From: Sphingobium arseniciresistens
GTDB lineage: Bacteria > Pseudomonadota > Alphaproteobacteria > Sphingomonadales > Sphingomonadaceae
Direction: 5' to 3'
DNA: 64,000 nucleotides
Assembly (NCBI GenBank): GCA_029167225.1
Contig: JARFNK010000016.1
Coordinates: 62,001 to 126,000, forward strand
This document shows, one piece after another, positions 62,762 through 64,000 of the stretch (position 1 is the stretch's first letter; each line of letters opens with the position of its first letter). The translations under genes and the position numbers were made by a program. The notes beneath the pieces were generated by a model. The model saw nothing but the letters and a program-made list of their open reading frames with translations, was not told the DNA's origin and did no database searches.

Positions 62762-63415
62762 ATGTGCAATCTCTACACGGTCAGGAAGAGCGCTGCCGAG
62801 GTTGCGGCGCACTTCGGGGTCAGCGATCCAACGCAGTCGAATGCGCCGGAGGAGGTATATCCCGGCTATCCCGGAATGGTCGTGCGCGAGACAGAAGGCG
62901 CACGCATCATGCAGTCGATGGTGTGGGGCTTTCCGCTACGGTTGAAGGGAATGAAACCCGAGGCCAAGCCGAAGCCAGTGAACAACATTGCGGACCTGAA
63001 TAAACCTATGTGGATCGGTCTGGCCCGCAAGCCTCAGTGGCGGTGTCTGATCCCGGTCACGCATTTCGCGGAAGCCGAAGGCCAGAAAGGCTCCAAGACG
63101 CGCACGTGGTTTAGCGTGAAGGATCAGCCCATCTTCGCTTGGGCGGGGCTTTGGCGCATGAGCGAGGAATGGGGCCCAGTGTATTCAGGCGTAATGACCG
63201 ATTGCAATGAAGCGATTCGGCCGGTGCATGACCGGATGCCTGTGCTCCTGCACACCGACGACTACGACCGCTGGCTCAACGGCAGCTTCGAGGATGCAGT
63301 CTTGTTCCAGGAGCGCTGCTTCCCCGACGAGCTGATCAAAATGGAGCGGACGACCGACCTTTGGGTGAAGCGCAATGCCGCGAGGGGCGCTGATCAACCA
63401 AACAGCCTGCTATGA
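62762..63415 (+). CDS. SRAP-domain protein (YedK/HMCES family)
   Basis: The 217-residue protein begins MCNLYTV, giving the catalytic Cys2 after Met removal, and has the conserved Asn in VNNIAD, Glu in HFAEAEG and His in PVHDRMPVLL. SRAP proteins form a covalent thiazolidine crosslink with abasic sites in single-stranded DNA and protect them. The SOS box upstream of the imuA fragment would place it in the LexA regulon. SRAP genes are often carried by mobile elements and phages. Length and motifs are complete. Confidence 0.92.
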   Translation: MCNLYTVRKSAAEVAAHFGVSDPTQSNAPEEVYPGYPGMVVRETEGARIMQSMVWGFPLRLKGMKPEAKPKPVNNIADLNKPMWIGLARKPQWRCLIPVTHFAEAEGQKGSKTRTWFSVKDQPIFAWAGLWRMSEEWGPVYSGVMTDCNEAIRPVHDRMPVLLHTDDYDRWLNGSFEDAVLFQERCFPDELIKMERTTDLWVKRNAARGADQPNSLL

Positions 63416-63468
63416 GCGTTGGACTTAGCGCGGATTCAAAGCGTGGCCAGCGCATCCGGCGCAGCATA

Positions 63469-63515
63469 TTCTTGCCAAGGTCGGGGTCGAGGTTTTGAAT
63501 CCCTTCGCCCGCTCA
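63469..63515 (+). other. Degenerate tRNA-Gly(GCC) 3' half, probable integration scar
   Basis: From the anticodon loop onward (CTTGCCAAGGTCGGGGTCGA) through a T-arm (GAATCCC) to the acceptor end (TTCGCCCGCTC) this matches the 3' half of alphaproteobacterial tRNA-Gly(GCC). The T-loop has two changes and one C of CCA is missing, and no 5' half is present, so it is not a functional tRNA. Tyrosine integrases use such 3' halves as att sites. Confidence 0.65.
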
Positions 63516-63673
63516 TATTTTCTAAGTGCAATCAATGGCTTTTGAGACAGCCGGGCGAGCGCGCCGAACCTCGATTCGGCCACTGGTCGCACCGAAGGCC
63601 ACAGTATTGACCAACGCCACAGGCACAGGGCGCCTGCTTTCGCTCTGCTCGGACGCACCGATGTGCTGATGGG

Positions 63674-64000
63674 TTACCGGCTCTTCTCGACCCGAGATCG
63701 GATTGTGCGACGCATTCCAACCGCTGCCGCCTTGCGGCCCGCCCACAGCGGGTCGACCTCGACGGCTTCGCTAACACGTCCGATCAAGCTTGGCATGAGC
63801 GCGAGGCGCTGAGAATCCGTCGCCGCCGCCTCCACGCCCGCCATCGTTATCGCGATCTTCCTTGCGCGCCGGTTGGGAAGCTCCGGTCCGCGCGCGGTGA
63901 TCGCAACACCAGTGACGATCCTTGGCTGCCGGTGAGAGAAGATCTTGGTCTTGTGGGCCTTCAGCCGATAGCGCCCGATGATCGCGCGCGCTTCCTTCTG
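63674..64000 (-). CDS. Reverse transcriptase, C-terminal end (runs off right edge)
   Basis: The frame is open to the window edge and stops with TAA at 63674. The 108 visible residues read RYRLKAHKTKIFSHRQPRIV, TGVAITARGPELPNRRARKI, then a helical thumb and end. HKTxxFSHRQPRxVTGVxxT followed by LPNRR is the thumb/VTG signature of retron-like and related RTs. Catalytic motifs lie outside the window. It is distinct from the large RT at 45.8-49.0 kb. A retron ncRNA or effector gene would be expected upstream, beyond the edge. Confidence 0.65.
   Translation of the reverse strand, partial: QKEARAIIGRYRLKAHKTKIFSHRQPRIVTGVAITARGPELPNRRARKIAITMAGVEAAATDSQRLALMPSLIGRVSEAVEVDPLWAGRKAAAVGMRRTIRSRVEKSR

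Noticed and set aside
63469-63515. Functional tRNA-Gly gene
   Set aside because: No 5' half (acceptor and D-arm), T-loop changed and CCA incomplete; treated as a remnant.

Overview
The window looks like accessory DNA (plasmid, ICE or genomic island) of a sphingomonad-type alphaproteobacterium (Sphingobium, Novosphingobium or Sphingomonas). This is inferred from the high-GC coding style, an F-type TraG, catechol ortho-cleavage genes next to a phenol-degradation type porin, an alphaproteobacterial SOS box (GAAC-N7-GAAC) and an alphaproteobacterial tRNA-Gly 3' half. No database search was run, so genus and replicon type are inferences.

Layout. 1-6.2 kb: end of a conjugation region (traG), small membrane proteins, a broken copper-efflux locus ending in a cusC/qorB chimera, and a short-chain dehydrogenase. 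6.2-10.1 kb: an IS91-family element (transposase plus tyrosine recombinase) and a second, larger tyrosine recombinase. 10.4-17.2 kb: a complete catechol to succinyl-CoA + acetyl-CoA operon (LysR regulator, catB, catC, catA, pcaI, pcaJ, pcaF, pcaD). It is divergent from an outer-membrane channel gene and an FUSC exporter gene. 19.7-22.8 kb: a pirin / OsmC / AhpD-like / hydrolase-OsmC cluster, probably for electrophile or quinone stress. 23-26.4 kb: recombination scars (half an MFS gene joined to half a TonB receptor; an integrase fragment cut by a Tn3-type end with a resolvase tail) around a PepSY membrane protein. 26.4-31.4 kb: a TetR-controlled EmrAB/OprM-like tripartite pump. 32-38.1 kb: a second TetR locus with a nonsense-mutated thioesterase and a divergent five-gene oxidoreductase/hydrolase operon. 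38.2-43.7 kb: nested mobile elements, an IS3-family element split by an IS110-family element and then by a 3.2 kb Tn3-family transposon.

43.9-61.6 kb is the most striking part: ten genes on the minus strand, nearly all overlapping by 1-14 nt. In transcription order they encode a small HTH protein, a 44-residue ORF, a type III-like adenine methyltransferase (Mod), a DEAD/DEAH helicase-nuclease (Res-like), an AddB-like PD-(D/E)XK protein, an AddA/RecB-like helicase-nuclease, a CHC2-Toprim primase-like protein, a 1067-residue reverse transcriptase, a nitrilase-superfamily protein and a DEDDh exonuclease. Type III-like modification, resection machinery, a primase and an RT-nitrilase pair in one translationally coupled unit is a strong candidate for a composite, undescribed anti-phage system. 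RT plus nitrilase recalls DRT type 1 (UG1) defence reverse transcriptases, but here the two parts are separate genes.

61.7-64 kb: a hypothetical gene, an SOS box driving an imuA fragment and an SRAP (YedK/HMCES) gene, a degenerate tRNA-Gly 3' half that looks like an integration scar, and the C-terminal end of a second reverse transcriptase running off the right edge.
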